NCBI RefSeq assembly: GCF_026151205.1
Contig: NC_087076.1
Coordinates: 21,384,828 to 21,448,827 of the forward strand
Length of the DNA: 64,000 bases
Reading direction: 5' to 3'
From: Bolinopsis microptera
Taxonomy: Eukaryota; Ctenophora; Tentaculata; Lobata; Bolinopsidae
Positions 31,813 through 43,198 of this stretch are shown in pieces. Below the pieces are notes generated by a model. It was not told the DNA's origin, made no database searches, and worked only from the letters and a program-made list of their open reading frames with translations. The position numbers and the translations under genes are program-made. Positions within the stretch are counted from its first letter, which is position 1. Each line of letters starts with the position of its first letter.

Positions 31813-32749
31813 ACTTAGGAGTGTGGCCAATTGAAATATAGCTCATACAACTATCAGGATCAAATAAACGAACTAAATTCTCAATGAGTAGACTAGGATC
31901 ATCAACACGTCAGCTAATTTCTCAAAATGTATATGTTTATTGTCAGTAAACTCATAAACGACACTTACTTTCTTGGATTCAATATGTCATCATGTTGCTC
32001 ACAGATTTTCGGTGTGATTCGTAATATGATTTTTGGTCAGAATAAAGATAATATATAAATTAAGGAAGGTTGTTGTATAGGAGGTTGCTGTCCAGGAGGT
32101 TGCACTCCTTCCCTGCAATCTGTATTATCCCCTTATCAGTTTTACCGGAGCATCTTCATTGATCCTAGCAGAATGCAGGTTGATTCTTTATTATTTAAGC
32201 TGACTTTGGTCTACTTGGGACCACTTGTTCTGTTCCTACTGTGTTTCCAAAGCATGAGCTTGTTCTAGAACTAAACGAAGTCCTTATGGTACTGGTTGTG
32301 TCCGATCCCAATCTTTCATATTGTCAGTAAACTCATAAACGACACTTACTTTTTTGGATTCAAATATGTCATCATGTTGCTAACAGATTTTTGGTGTGAT
32401 TCGTAATATGAATTAGGTCAGTCTTGGTCAGAATAAAAATAATATATAAATTAAGTAAATTAAGAAAAATAAGTAAAGTAAGTAAATTAAGATAAATAGT
32501 TATAGTCCGTCTGTCCCAGTTAGACTCCTTAAAAAGGGTGTGCCTGGTAAACTGTAATGCTAACATACGTTTCTGTAAATTACCTAACTGAATAACAAGG
32601 GGATCAGAAGAAACTACATCCAACCCACTACTGTCATGAAGATCATCAACCTTGGAGCTTTGGGTGAAACTTTCAGACTGTAATTTTAATTTGTATGATG
32701 CTAGATTACTAATATGCCTACGAATTTTAATGATGTACTTTTTTCGTGT
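31813..32749. repeat. Duplicated flank with an internal partial duplication
   Basis: It matches 28,680-29,220. A segment (GTCAGTAAACTCATAAACGA...) is present twice (about 31,935 and 32,322), and between the copies lies a fragment of the YHKNFVQLET exon (about 32,215-32,320). Confidence 0.7.
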
Positions 32750-33256
32750 TTAAAAATAGCCCTCGTTTTCTTGTAGCGAGTCATCCCTGCCCCTATACTT
32801 AATCTGGTAACTTTCCATTGAACCAATACACTTGTCTAATATGAGCAGATCCGTATCAGTCTCTCCATAAATTTTACTGAGACATCTAACCATGTTGCTA
32901 TTTTTCATCAAGTTGTAATCTTTTACTTCGTCGCCTGCTAATTTATCTAAAATTCGCTGGTATGACTGAAGAAGCGTCGATTTAGCATGATTGTAAGTTG
33001 CTATATTAGCAGCAGATATTATAGAGCTGGATATGGGATCGCTAGTGGCACTGGGGAACGAATCCTGATTACCAACGTCTTCACGTATCAGTAAAGCCAA
33101 ATTATTGAAGTTGAATCTTCCATTTACAAATACTTTGTCTTTTACTCTTTCGTCAAATACATTTTTCTTGGTTGTTAGAATTTTTGAAATGCTCGAAATA
33201 TGATTCAAGTTGATACCGAATCTAGGAAATTCTTTAGCTTGGCAAGCAGGGCAAGT
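32750..33256 (-). CDS. 169-codon exon with CPAC motif, copy 2
   Basis: It has the same length and frame as 29,221-29,727: TCPACQAKEFPRFGINLNHI, SKILTTKKNVFDERVKDKVF, and end SLQENEGYF. Differences are few and mostly single substitutions (for example INL versus INN, LIRED versus LISED). No disabling change is seen. Family unrecognised. Confidence 0.5.
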   Translation of the reverse strand, partial: TCPACQAKEFPRFGINLNHISSISKILTTKKNVFDERVKDKVFVNGRFNFNNLALLIREDVGNQDSFPSATSDPISSSIISAANIATYNHAKSTLLQSYQRILDKLAGDEVKDYNLMKNSNMVRCLSKIYGETDTDLLILDKCIGSMESYQIKYRGRDDSLQENEGYF

Positions 33257-33561
33257 CTAGTATTATATAAATTTAATACTTAACCACTTAACTTAACCAG
33301 AGTTAACCATGTGATCTCAGCCAATCTGGGGTTAAGCGTTTGGGAAATCAGTTTTAACAATTATCATAATTTTTAATTACCTGTGAGCTTATTTATCTGT
33401 ATTTCAAGTTTAGTCCATGATAGAGTAGTCCGTACACCCTGGAAGTAGCCCGTACCTAATAAAGTATATAACTATAACAGGTTATTGATCAATCACAATT
33501 CAAATATAAGTATATAACAGTTACAGTCTTTTAAATTGATCTCAATATTTAGCACAAATAT

Positions 33562-33604
33562 CCTCAGCAACCCTTGGGGGGAGAACCCCCAAGGGTTGCT
33601 GAGG
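33562..33604. other. Perfect hairpin, 19-bp stem, GAGAA loop
   Basis: CCTCAGCAACCCTTGGGGG, then GAGAA, then the exact reverse complement. The right arm flows into the pseudo-exon below, whose homologue at 59.65 kb has CTGGGGTGTTCTACAGGCC, so the hairpin probably formed by inverted duplication of its edge. Confidence 0.9.
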
Positions 33605-33609
33605 AAGCA

Positions 33610-33790
33610 ACCATCGGGGGTTCTCCAGGCCAGCAAGAAAAATAGGCAAGCTACAATGGTTTGTTTTGTGAGTGCTGTCCGTAAAAACCACTGTTCAAAG
33701 GTTTTTAATATCTCCCTCTGCGTAGAGTTCTGATATACTAAAAATACTAAGACCTTCTTTTATTTCCGAATACATTTCCAAAATACATTA
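33610..33790 (-). pseudogene. Decayed copy of the exon at 59,661-59,812
   Basis: It aligns with the 59.65-kb exon (GGGGTTCTCCAGGCCAGCAA versus GGGGTGTTCTACAGGCCAGC; AGTTCTGATATACTA shared). The minus frame EMYSEIKEGLSIFSISELYA hits TGA at KNL. It has lost the FWYRLVYGQ part. Confidence 0.55.
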
Positions 33791-34189
33791 TATAACTGAT
33801 GACTTTTTTGTGGCTATTATTTTCAATAGTTGCAGCCATTGTGTTTTAATTACAATAAGAATTATCAGTTTCTATTGCTTACCCTACACTCGTCTGTTGT
33901 AGATTTGGGCATGGTGGCAAACTGCCCAAATATACCTAGGAAGGTCACTCGATCCCATATAGTCAGACCCTTGTCGGCCCCATCACCGCTTCTTCCCTAG
34001 TTTTAAAACAGGTAGTGATTTTAAACCTCATATAGGAAGAACACGAGCGCAAGCGGTAGCAAAAATAGGATTATTTGACTAGATTATGTATCTTTAGGGG
34101 GAATTTTTTTAACTATCAGACCTGAGTATGGTGTAAATATTAGAAATCGTATCTATTAAAAAATATGATATAATGTTTATTTCAGGTAC

Positions 34190-34348
34190 CTTCTCCAATG
34201 ACTGCATTACAGTTACTATTTTCCAAATAGATATTACTGTGTTTTTCAACTCCTCCTTTGAATAGTAGCTTTTCTTTTTTCTCTTTTTTGTTCGATAATG
34301 CTCGAGACAATCAACATTTTTTTCGCAATTTCGTAGGAAATCCGGAAT
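34190..34348 (-). CDS. Candidate 53-codon exon, unknown protein
   Basis: Between a GATGAGAG acceptor and a GAAG|GTACCT donor, the phase-0 frame reads IPDFLRNCEKNVDCLEHYRT, a basic KKRKKKSYYSKEELKN, and TVISIWKIVTVMQSLEK. The Lys-rich cluster could be a nuclear signal. No family recognised. Confidence 0.4.
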
Positions 34349-35276
34349 CTCTCATCCCCAAACTATTGCCTTACTGAGTTGATCAGATGGCGAACCTGTT
34401 TCGCGGAGTTTTTACTTCCAGCTACTGGTGAGGAAGCAACTACCATTCCTAATAAGGGACTACCAGTATCACAGTTGCTGTGATCCACCTTCGTACCTGA
34501 TGTTAATATTAAATAGTATAAACATGAAGATGTAACCAGGTGAGACTGACGTCAACTATTGTTTAGTAACAGCACTTTTACCTCCTTAATGTGAGCTGAC
34601 TCCTGTGGTTTCGTTTGCAGACCCTGCTCACAAACTCCTTACTTCCTCTAATGTTCTTCTTTCAGAAATTCTTTTAGAAAATTAGAAATTCTAAATTCAT
34701 CATGTCACTGCAAGATACCAGTGTCATCAATATTTCAGACAAAAAGATCACATACATCTTTTTTAATAAATGAAAATAATATGTATCAAATTAAAACACA
34801 ATTTGCATTTTTACGAATAAAAGTCAATTACAATCTCTGTCTGATCCTCCTCACAGAAGCTACTGTCTATCCAGTTAATCTTTTAAGATAATGTAAAGAA
34901 CTAAAGGCAGACAAGCTTGGATAATTTCTAAGAGGTTGCCCAATTTAGGGACCTTTCCCGAAGTTTTTGAACGGCATTAATATATTAAGAAACCGTTGCC
35001 TCGCTCTGTGTCTATTAAAATTGACCTCACTTCAACATAGTGACTTCTCATGTAATCAAACATATAGCAGTTTCGATGTTAAAAGCCTTCGTCCTGTAAT
35101 ATTGCCCCGTGCCTAATTTCTCCCTCTCTATAACGATGTGAGAGCAAAATTGCAAGTTGAGAGATGCAGCACATTCCGAGTTGGAATCCAGACACCGTAC
35201 TTTCTTAAGAATAACCCTAGCTCAGTCCACGATCAAGTGCTGTGATCTTGATTGAAATAGAAAGCGACTGCTTCAT

Positions 35277-35369
35277 CTATTGGTACTTCAGCAATGTACC
35301 CTTTTTGCTTTTGTTCTCTTCCAGAAGTTCGATCACCTCCGTTATTTCTGTTAGAGCTAATATTTTTAT
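35277..35369 (-). CDS. Candidate terminal exon, unknown protein
   Basis: The acceptor TTTTAATTCAG opens, in phase 0, IKILALTEITEVIELLEENK and SKKGTLLKYQ then TAG. Phase agrees with the 63-bp exon at 35,588-35,650. A shifted frame in the same place is also open, but only the phase-0 one joins the upstream exon. Confidence 0.45.
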   Translation of the reverse strand: MKILALTEITEVIELLEENKSKKGTLLKYQ

Positions 35370-35587
35370 CTGAATTAAAAACGTGATACAACTCACATGA
35401 TACAATACAATTTTTAAAAGACACTTGATACAACTTAAATAATAACAATCCTTATAAGCTAAAGAAGTCTACGTGAACGCTGCAAGTGCAAAAGCTATTT
35501 CTATCGGTATTATCTATCTATTTGTTTTCAGTAATATAATATGTAATATTATCTAAAATCATGTCTCACAGTCAATGAAAGGTTTAC

Positions 35588-35650
35588 CTGGCGATGCTCT
35601 TCTTCTAAAACTAAAGCCATCCCAGCTATATGCAATGGTAACTCGTTATC
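35588..35650 (-). CDS. 63-bp internal exon, unknown protein
   Basis: The acceptor TGCGTTTCAG and donor CAG|GTAAAC bound DNELPLHIAGMALVLEEEHR plus Q, exactly 21 codons in phase 0. It splices in frame to 35,277-35,369. Confidence 0.5.
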
Positions 35651-35941
35651 CTGAAACGCAAGAAGTTACGTAATATAATGGAGAATCAGAAAATCAGAAG
35701 GTCGCCTTTCTTGTGATCTTTTCTACATTGTCATTGACTAAATTTGAATAGTTAGAAGTTAAATATTTTAGCCAATAATTACCGTGATTTGTTATAGTAA
35801 TATATTAATATGTAATATTATCTTAAATTATGTCTCACAGTGAATGAAAGGAACAGCAAAATTCTTTGGTAAAACTTGGTATCCTTATCTAGGCTCGTAT
35901 CACCAAGAACACCTTCCATTCACTGTCTGGAGATCCAAATG

Positions 35942-36046
35942 TCATTGTCGTAATAATAAAAAGTCATCAAACTCCTCAAATCCTGGAAAGTCAGTATCAC
36001 ATTCCTCGTTCACAATAGTGTCTGGAAGAGTGTCTTTCACATAATA
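35942..36046 (-). CDS. Candidate terminal exon, 34 codons plus stop
   Basis: The acceptor AACATCTCAG opens YYVKDTLPDTIVNEECDTDF and PGFEEFDDFLLLRQ, then TGA. It is acidic. Phase does not join the exon at 36,404-36,587 directly, so either an exon is missing or it belongs to another transcript. Confidence 0.4.
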   Translation of the reverse strand, partial: YYVKDTLPDTIVNEECDTDFPGFEEFDDFLLLRQ

Positions 36047-36403
36047 CTGAGATGTTTGGGAAATGAAGAAAGATATTAAAAATACTTTTGGCCTAGATTA
36101 GATACACTGTTTATTTAACCGTCATAGGAAATTATATTTGTAACGTTAAAAATGTTTGTTATGGTCCAAACAGTTCAAGAATTTAACTGTATTACTAAAC
36201 TGGCTGTATTCCTAATAACCGAAACCACAATTTGTGATCGTCAAGCTTGTAATTGGAAGTAACTTTCTAGGTCATGGAAGTTACTTGCAATACATAAACA
36301 GGATTTTATATGAACTTCGAATTTGAGTTAGTATATTTGAGTGTAGTGTATCTTGCCTGGAGAGTGGAGTCGATTCAGAGGAGTTCTTTGTGCAGCCTGT
36401 TAC

Positions 36404-36587
36404 CTTTTTCTCCTGCATCTTATCTCTGCATGGCTGCTTTCTAGTCCGTCACCGAAATGTTTCAACAGCAGGTAACCTTGCATTGAGACATCATAAGCCA
36501 GAAAAAACTCTCTACTATTCACTCTTGAAGATAAGAAAATGTCGGTCTTAGGACTTATCCCCATCTCGTCTTTCAGATATAGAGATC
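36404..36587 (-). CDS. Exon of an unrecognised protein (SLYLKDEMGISPKTD...)
   Basis: After AATCCTGAG the frame reads SLYLKDEMGISPKTDIFLSS, RVNSREFFLAYDVSMQGYLL and LKHFGDGLESSHAEIRCRRK to the donor AAAG|GTAACA. The 2-base start matches the 1-base end of the exon at 36,697-36,759. It looks like a globular, possibly extracellular domain; no confident family. Confidence 0.55.
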
Positions 36588-36696
36588 CTCAGGATTTTGT
36601 CTCAGGATTTTCGACGTCTCAGGTTACCCTAATTATGGTCTCCGCAATTTTCGCGGTCTTTAATTGTTGTAACCTAAATCAGAATAGGGTACTCAC

Positions 36697-36759
36697 TACT
36701 CTTTAATAAAGGTATTCTCTGCTCTTCTCCTAATAAACATACCGCATTTCTTGTGCTCC
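36697..36759 (-). CDS. 63-bp exon joined in phase to 36,404-36,587
   Basis: The acceptor CTTTCTTTCAG and an ideal donor (AGTA|GTGAGT) bound STRNAVCLLGEEQRIPLLKS. Its last base plus the next exon restores an Arg codon. The 109-nt intron is typical for this locus. Confidence 0.55.
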
Positions 36760-37499
36760 CTGAAAGAAAGAAAAATTCCTTGCTCTGTAGAATTTAGAGA
36801 GGTTATCTACAGGTGTAGACTGTGAGGTAGCGCTTGATTTATTCTCCGCAAAATTTTGGCATTTTGAGTGTATTAAATGTTTAGATGTAAAACCTAAGGC
36901 AACTAAAAATTACTGTAATGTTAAATATAGTGTTTTAGACAGCAAATTTAAAACAGGCTAAAGCAAGCGGAGGATGGAGTAAGTAATTATTTTTCGTGTT
37001 AATTACAAGTAGTTCAATTTGTCCTAGGTAGGTTCGAATATCACATGTAGAGTTTGAAAAAGTAATTTAACAAGAAGATAGTGAAAATCATAATGTAATA
37101 AATCTGTGTAATAAATAATATATAACTTAAATAATATATTTGTGAGATATTCGCAACAGTAAGCTCTCCGATCATCATCCTTTACTTAAAGCCAAATTGT
37201 AAACTAAAAGTTATTCTTTGCCATCCTGTGTATCGAGGAGGATCTGGTAGATCACAGGGAGAGGTTCCTTCCTTTATGATCTATTTGGCTTCTTCCATCG
37301 CTTTTTCGAATAGTTCTTTCTAACTACTCTCTGGTTCCTTTAGCTTCTTGTGAATCCTTGAATTTGTTCAACGGTGGACAATGCTGTAAGAGATGAAGTT
37401 TCGACTCAGGGCCGGAGCTGTCGCCGGGACCAGGCGGTCACCGGGGCCGGGCTGTTAACAGGGCTAGTTCAGCCTCCTTTACTAAGGGACCTCAAGCAC

Positions 37500-37700
37500 C
37501 TCTTCATTTTCCTCATTTCCTCTTAGAGATCAGCCAGATCGTTCTGATCTGCCTCTCTACGCTTTGCAGTCTCTTTCTTAAGCGCTTCTAGCTTTCCTCT
37601 AAGCTGCATGATTTCATAGTACATCCGATGGTACTAATCGTTGTTAAACTTGAACAAACTGTGTTAATTTAAACAAACTCTGTTAAATTCTTATTTTGTC
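37500..37700 (-). pseudogene. Decayed duplicate of the 37.9-38.0 kb exon
   Basis: It shares YHRMYYE, then MQLRGKLEALKKETAKR, with the neighbouring copy. A TAG precedes it and a TAA follows EADQNDLADL. The two copies diverge beyond this core. Confidence 0.45.
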
Positions 37701-37859
37701 GATATATTCTTGCGTGAAAAAAATTCTTAGACTTGATAACCTGCCAATTTGCTTGTATCGGGATTGAGTCGTATAATAATGTGCCGATTAATTAATTCTG
37801 CCCTAAACGTTGCTTTTTGATATGTGTTGCGAACCTTAAGAAATACTAATCATTACCTA

Positions 37860-38208
37860 AATGTTCTGTGGCGTGATTCTCGATAACAGTACTAGGCGGC
37901 AGTGATTCATTACTGCAAGGTATTTGTCCAAAATGACGTTTTGCAGTCTCTTTCTGAAGCGCTTCTAGCTTTCCTCTTAGCTACATATTTTCGTAGTACA
38001 TCCGATGGCACTAATCGTTGTTAAACCTGAAGAATCTGTCTTTCTGTGTAACGTAAGGCTTTTTGTTGTCACGCGAAACATAGCAAAAAAGGCTAGGTTG
38101 CAAGCTGCAAACCTCGGAATAGGCTTTCTTGTAGAGATTGGGATTGAAGTCCAAGTCCAACCCAATGGGGTTCTGGTATGAGTTATATACTCCATCGTTG
38201 ATGGGCTT
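37860..38208 (-). pseudogene. Exon-like region of an unknown gene with in-frame stops
   Basis: The minus frame reads KPINDGVYNSYQNPIGLDLD, FNPNLYKKAYSEVCSLQPSL and FCYVSRDNKKPYVTQKDRFF. A donor-like CAG|GTTTAA follows, but the frame also runs on through two TAG codons into LRGKLEALQKETAKRHFGQI and up to a GTAATG donor at about 37,855. It is either a real exon ending at 38,027 or a broken longer one. Family unknown. Confidence 0.4.
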
Positions 38209-38523
38209 TTAATGAGTTCGTTGTTATCTTTTGACGCGTGTTCCCAGCCTAATCTAAATTACTTTGTAACACCTCCGCTCCGTCCCGGTGAATCAAAGCA
38301 AATCAATCATCTTTGAATTTCCCTGTCAATATTCAAGTGTGAGAGGAGTGTACGTAATCACAGCCTTGCAACTTCGACTGGAACAGAAGAAAAATAGGTG
38401 GGCCGTGTATCTTACAGGAAATGGTCCATTGCTACCAATATTTATGAACTTCAATCTAGGTAAACTATAGGTAAAAATATAATATTAATCATAAGCTAAA
38501 ATGTACTAATCTTTGTATTCTAA

Positions 38524-38790
38524 ATGGGGAAAAAGAAGAAACATTGTCAGTCAGTCGAGAAAATTGTCAGTCAGGCTATATGGCAGCTTTGTAGATGTTG
38601 TGACTATGCTAGTAGTGGTCCCAGGCTTGCGACTGGAATTGCGGTGTTAAATCGATTTAATGGTATACCAACGATCCACCTCCCACTTGTTGTTTGGTAC
38701 TTAGCATTAATAGTGTTAGCTGTAGCCATTTATAGCAAGAATCTTAAAACTAAAGGGGATGACAAGGAAAAGAGGAAGGAAAAAGAATAA
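38524..38790 (+). CDS. Small ORF with one predicted membrane segment (doubtful)
   Basis: An ATG opens MGKKKKHCQSVEKIVSQAIW. A hydrophobic stretch LPLVVWYLALIVLAVAIY (about residues 53-70) is followed by a charged Lys/Glu tail. There is no homologue in the window and no clear promoter, so it may be chance. Confidence 0.25.
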   Translation: MGKKKKHCQSVEKIVSQAIWQLCRCCDYASSGPRLATGIAVLNRFNGIPTIHLPLVVWYLALIVLAVAIYSKNLKTKGDDKEKRKEKE

Positions 38791-39022
38791 CGGAACAAAC
38801 AATTAATTAAAGTATTTATAGGAGCATTAGATAATGTAATTACAAGCTTCAATAATAAATCACTGACTAAAACCTCTAAATAAAATGACACTTGGTACGC
38901 TCGCCCATTTTCACTGGTCAGTCTGAACTTCGGTTTAGCACGTTGTACACTTATTCACCTAAGTTTCAGAATTTGTTCAGTTTAGCAGAGTTAGTACCCG
39001 TGTTTCAATAAATCAAAAGATA

Positions 39023-41800
39023 TCAGGGGAGTTCTTTAATAATGTTATGGTCATCTAGAATACCGAACTTCCTGAAAACGTTATCATATTTCCTCAGACA
39101 ACGTTTAATGCCTTTAATCAGTCTATCACGGCTATATCCTCTATCAATTAGAATTTTGAATATTTTGTGAAGATGGGAGGTAAAGATATCCAATCTAGTG
39201 CAAACATTACCATATCTAAGAACTTGACTTGAAAAAACGTTGTAGCCAACCTCGGTTGGGATGTTACTGTGAGGAAATGTAAGGGATACAACATGAAAAT
39301 TAAAATCATCAGTTTTGTTATACACTGATATTTCTAGTCCTTCTGTGGAAATATTAATATTTAAATCAAGGTAGTTAATGATTTTATTATTGGAACCAGC
39401 TCGCTCCATCTCCAATGAATTAGGATAAATATCTTTAATCAATTTATGAAAGTAAAGGTAGTTAATAATAGATAAATCGTCAACATATCGTTTATTATTG
39501 GATAATATCTTTGCTAATCCCATTTTCTTTTCCTGAAGTAAACGTTTCATATAATTAAATTCCTTTTTGCCAACAGTGAGATCAGCTATAGGGGAACTTG
39601 AATTTCCACCCATAGGAATACCCTTGGTTTGTATGAATACAATCCCACCGAAGACGACATAAGTGTTATAAATAATAAATTTAACAGCCTCTTTTAGGTC
39701 ATCTTGACTAAAGCAGGCATGAGAATCATAGGTTTTATTGGAAAAGAAACATGTATTACTGTCTCTTTTAGAAATACAAATATATCTGTTACGGTCTGAA
39801 AATATTAAATCAACAACTTCATTAATCATATTCTCTACTTCAATCAAGTCTAATCTGGTATAAAGAGTAGTAAAATCATATACTTGTATATTATAAACAT
39901 CGCTATTTTTGATAGCTTCAAGGAATTCACTTGAGGAATCTATGCTCCAAAACATGTTCATACCGCTGTTGTTGTAGATTGCCTCGCAGTATTTCTTGAA
40001 GTATTTCCTCAAAAGTTTCAGACAGCAGTTAACTTGGACGTTAAGTTGTTTCGTAACGCAAAAACGGGCACCTGCAATGAACCTCGCCTTGTAAGGGTTC
40101 TTATGAAGCTTAGGGTTCCAGAAGATGCGTGCTAGTCGCAAGTTTTTATCTTCAACTTGTACATTAAATCTCTCCTTTAGACTCTCAGATATTTTATTGA
40201 CATAATGAGTCTCGTCTTCGCTACAGGGTTTATATGTATCATTACCTATACATTCTAGAGTATTAGGATCAAAACCCATTTCATTGACAAGAGTTTTTAC
40301 ATAAAACTTTTTACAAATAAATGAAAAATTACCAGAAGCTTTGTCGATACTACAAATAATGTATTTACTTTTCAGCAATTTAAGACTTCTTTTAACATCA
40401 TCTTTTTCCAGTGTGTTTTCTTTTATTTCAAATGTTTTAGGAAAGTTTTTCTTGTAATATTCAATACGATTGGAAACTATTGATAACACTTTTTCCTTCC
40501 AATCGCTGAACTTTACTTCTTTTTGACAGTACTTTCTACTTTTTGATTTTATAAATTTATCGACAGCTTCGGTAACTGACATATATATCTCATCTGGAGA
40601 TTTAAATGTGGGAATTCTGTATTTACAACCGTAGGAAAGTACTTCCCTAAGTTCAACATTATCAACAATATCTAAATTACCAGTAACTACATGTCCATGA
40701 GGAGGATAATTGAAAGGGGAGGAGTGACAATCGCATGGACTACCTAAAATAGATTTAATATCAGAAATAGAAAGTTTCTTTAAGAATGAAGCATAGTTAC
40801 AAATAGAAAGACTTATAGGATCATTATACTCATAATAAATCTGTAATGGTGTAAAAGACTGAATCAAAATGGGAAGCAAATCAATGACTGAAGTGTCAGA
40901 GAAAATAGATTTTAGGTTAAGATTATCAATGAATTTGCAATTAAATGGAACAATTATAAATTCTCTATTACTGGATTCAGATTTGTTCTGATGGTATTTG
41001 GGGGAAAATGTTGAACAGAAAGAGGAACATACGTTGTAAATCAATCCTGAATTATTTTGACTCAAAGAGTAGAGAGTGTCTAAATCTGATAAGCTATAAC
41101 ATTTTAATGTTTTGTATATGGAATGTTCTGAAGAGATGTTATCTTTCAGCCTGTTAATATCAGACTCTATGGTATCCAGAGACTTTTTAGGCTGAACTTT
41201 CTTCTTTCCATTCCCTCTGCCACGTTTGTATCGAGCAATCTGTCCACTAAAATAATTCATAACCCGATCTTGGGAGATGTTGCCCGTTCCTTTCTTCTTG
41301 TCATTAAGACCAAGAGGGAATGCTGTCCCAAGCTTCTCTATCCAGTAATCCTCCAGGAGAAGTAAATCATTTTTGACATCGGTGGACATGTCAGAATCAA
41401 CATAATCTACAATCTGTATGGAAGCATCTGAGAAGACGTGACCAGGAATATTAAAATGTTCATATAAAAATGTGGATGATTTGGCTTTGACACAATTTCT
41501 GTGGCCATTGACTCTTTTATGAAGTGGTTGAGTTGTTTCTCCAACATATTGTTTTTTACAGGTAGAACAGGTAATAACATAAATAACATTATTAGTTTTA
41601 CAATTAAATATAAAATTTGTATGTCCAAAGATAAAATCATTATTAAAAGTACTGCTCCTAAATGTATTAACAGGATTAAAACTGTTGCAAGTGAGACAAC
41701 CTCTACCATTGCAACATCTAAAAGTGCTAGAAAAGACATTACTAGGGGTTACCCATTTATTCAAGGATTTTGAGAAAAATTTACCATTACGTTTAAGTCA
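39023..41800 (-). mobile_element. Penelope-like element with N-terminal GIY-YIG endonuclease
   Basis: One open frame of about 913 codons. Residues ~17-26 carry a Cys cluster (CCNGRGCLTC). Residues ~60-112 form a GIY-YIG module (IYVITCSTCKKQYVGETTQP, then R...H). A long linker follows, then reverse transcriptase: PKLHK-type fingers (IFWNPKLHKNPYKARFIAGA), catalytic Asp in VYDFTTLYTRL, GIPMGGNSSSP (~715) and YVDD (~760). The protein ends FGILDDHNIIKELP with no C-terminal endonuclease. Canonical Penelope has the endonuclease at the C-terminus; this permuted order is that of the Naiad-type clade. No ATG lies at the start (frame open from a TGA at about 41,790), so the true start may be upstream or lost. 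No frameshift or internal stop is visible. Confidence 0.88.
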
Positions 41801-42842
41801 AGAAGGTAACATCATCCCTTTCGGCGTTTCCGCCTAGACCCAACGACTCGAGATAGGCCAAGGACAACGGGTCGGACATCAACCTATTGTCATGGGGCTG
41901 CCATGATTGGGCGGGCGTTAGATGTCATGAACCTAAATAGTTCTCCCACCGACGCAGTGTAGCCTGGCGAGATTCTTCGCGACCATAAAAATCTCTTAGA
42001 ACCGGATCTTGCACTGCCGCTGTTTCTCGTACCGTAGCATGGCGGATTGAATATATATACGCAATGATTGAATATATATACGCATCATTTTCAATATTGT
42101 CATTGCCTCCCGAGGTGTTCTAAGGTGCCAGTAGTTCTGTCTTAGTCAAAGTGCTGTTTCCTGCATGTAGTATTGAGCTAGGAGCTCCTTGTAAATGGAT
42201 CTGCTTAAACTATCATTCCACCACTAAATTCCTTATGATCAGCCTGCAATTATTACTTATCTTGAATCTTGTACAAAACTATTTATATTATATGTTAAAT
42301 TCTAATATTCTCAAGATATTCTTGCGAAAAGAAGATAATGTGATGTTTAGCTTTGATAACCAGGACACTAATTTCGAACTTAAAATGATAAACTGTTAAA
42401 CTGCACACAATATCAACATTTCATTGTTACTTTCCTCCTTTCGTTCTGTGGCAGGTTTTTATCATCGAGTAACACGTAACAAAACGGGCACGGTCTTGTG
42501 CATGACGCTCCACCTTGTCCCATTAATGCGGCTACAAATCTCCGCACCATTTTACAATGTTGCCCTTTGAAATGAATGATGTTTCTAGGGTAGTTTGTAC
42601 TCCAATGTTCGACAGAATAGTTGACATGATATACTCTTAAACAACCGGCCGTTACGTCTTTTTTTTGGTGGTCTAGGCCCCACTAAATACACTTACTTCC
42701 CTTTTACGACAAAATCAATCTCCATCACTTTGTCCTTATAGGAGTCTTCGCTTTCTATTCTCCTTATTTATTGTTCAACAATAAACTTTGTTGAGTACAA
42801 TAGCCTGGTGCACTTCTCCCTGTTCCTTCTGGGCCCACATAG
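41801..42842. other. Upstream flank of the Penelope-like element
   Basis: The first 270 bp upstream of the ORF (to about 42,070) are GC-richer than the surroundings, with a duplicated TTGAATATATATACGCA motif at their edge, and may be the element's 5' region. The remainder to 42,842 shows no supported exon. Confidence 0.4.
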
Positions 42843-42960
42843 GAGGAGAAATACGTATCGTACCGGGGGTTAAATGCGTACGATGCAAGCAGTCGGATAA
42901 GTTCGGGCGATACAAGTCGTATTTTATTCTTTAAAAATACCAAATTTTCAGGATTACATC
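42843..42960. repeat. Repeat R3 (GAGAAATACGTATCG...), copy 1
   Basis: GGAGAAATACGTATCGTACC, GGGGGTTAAAT, GATGCAAGCAGTCGGATAAG and ACCAAATTTTCAGGAT are shared with 60,111-60,225. Here no matching second terminus was found. Confidence 0.7.
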
Positions 42961-43007
42961 AAATTAGAACTACCAAGTATATCTACAGTAAATGTAGATC
43001 ACTTCGA

Positions 43008-43198
43008 TCACTTCAGCTTATTATTTGCATAAACAAACATCTGGTACTTCAGTTCCCCCTTTTTCTTTTCCACCGTTATGTTTACAAGTGGAAACTTGTG
43101 ATTTCTTAGGCGGTATTTTAGAATGTTGTAGGCGAAGCGGATATAGAACATCACATCTGAGTCTCCACAGAAAACCCCAGCGAACACCATCCCTACCT
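43008..43198 (-). CDS. Terminal exon of an unrecognised gene
   Basis: The acceptor ACTGAACAG opens VGMVFAGVFCGDSDVMFYIR, FAYNILKYRLRNHKFPLVNI, TVEKKKGELKYQMFVYANNK and LK then TGA (2 + 189 bp). Alternating hydrophobic residues suggest beta strands. A short related tail (FVYANNKLK) occurs at about 60,425-60,452. A second frame is also open here, but this one has the more protein-like composition. Family not recognised. Confidence 0.5.

Noticed and set aside
41501-41773. Frames on the plus strand and a second minus frame inside the Penelope-like ORF
   Set aside because: Overlap the GIY-YIG coding region in other frames; shadows.
41801-42070. Hammerhead ribozyme upstream of the Penelope-like ORF
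   Set aside because: GGCGGAAACGCCGAAA resembles part of a stem II plus GAAA core, but I could not assemble a full CUGAUGA/GAAA core with three stems by eye.
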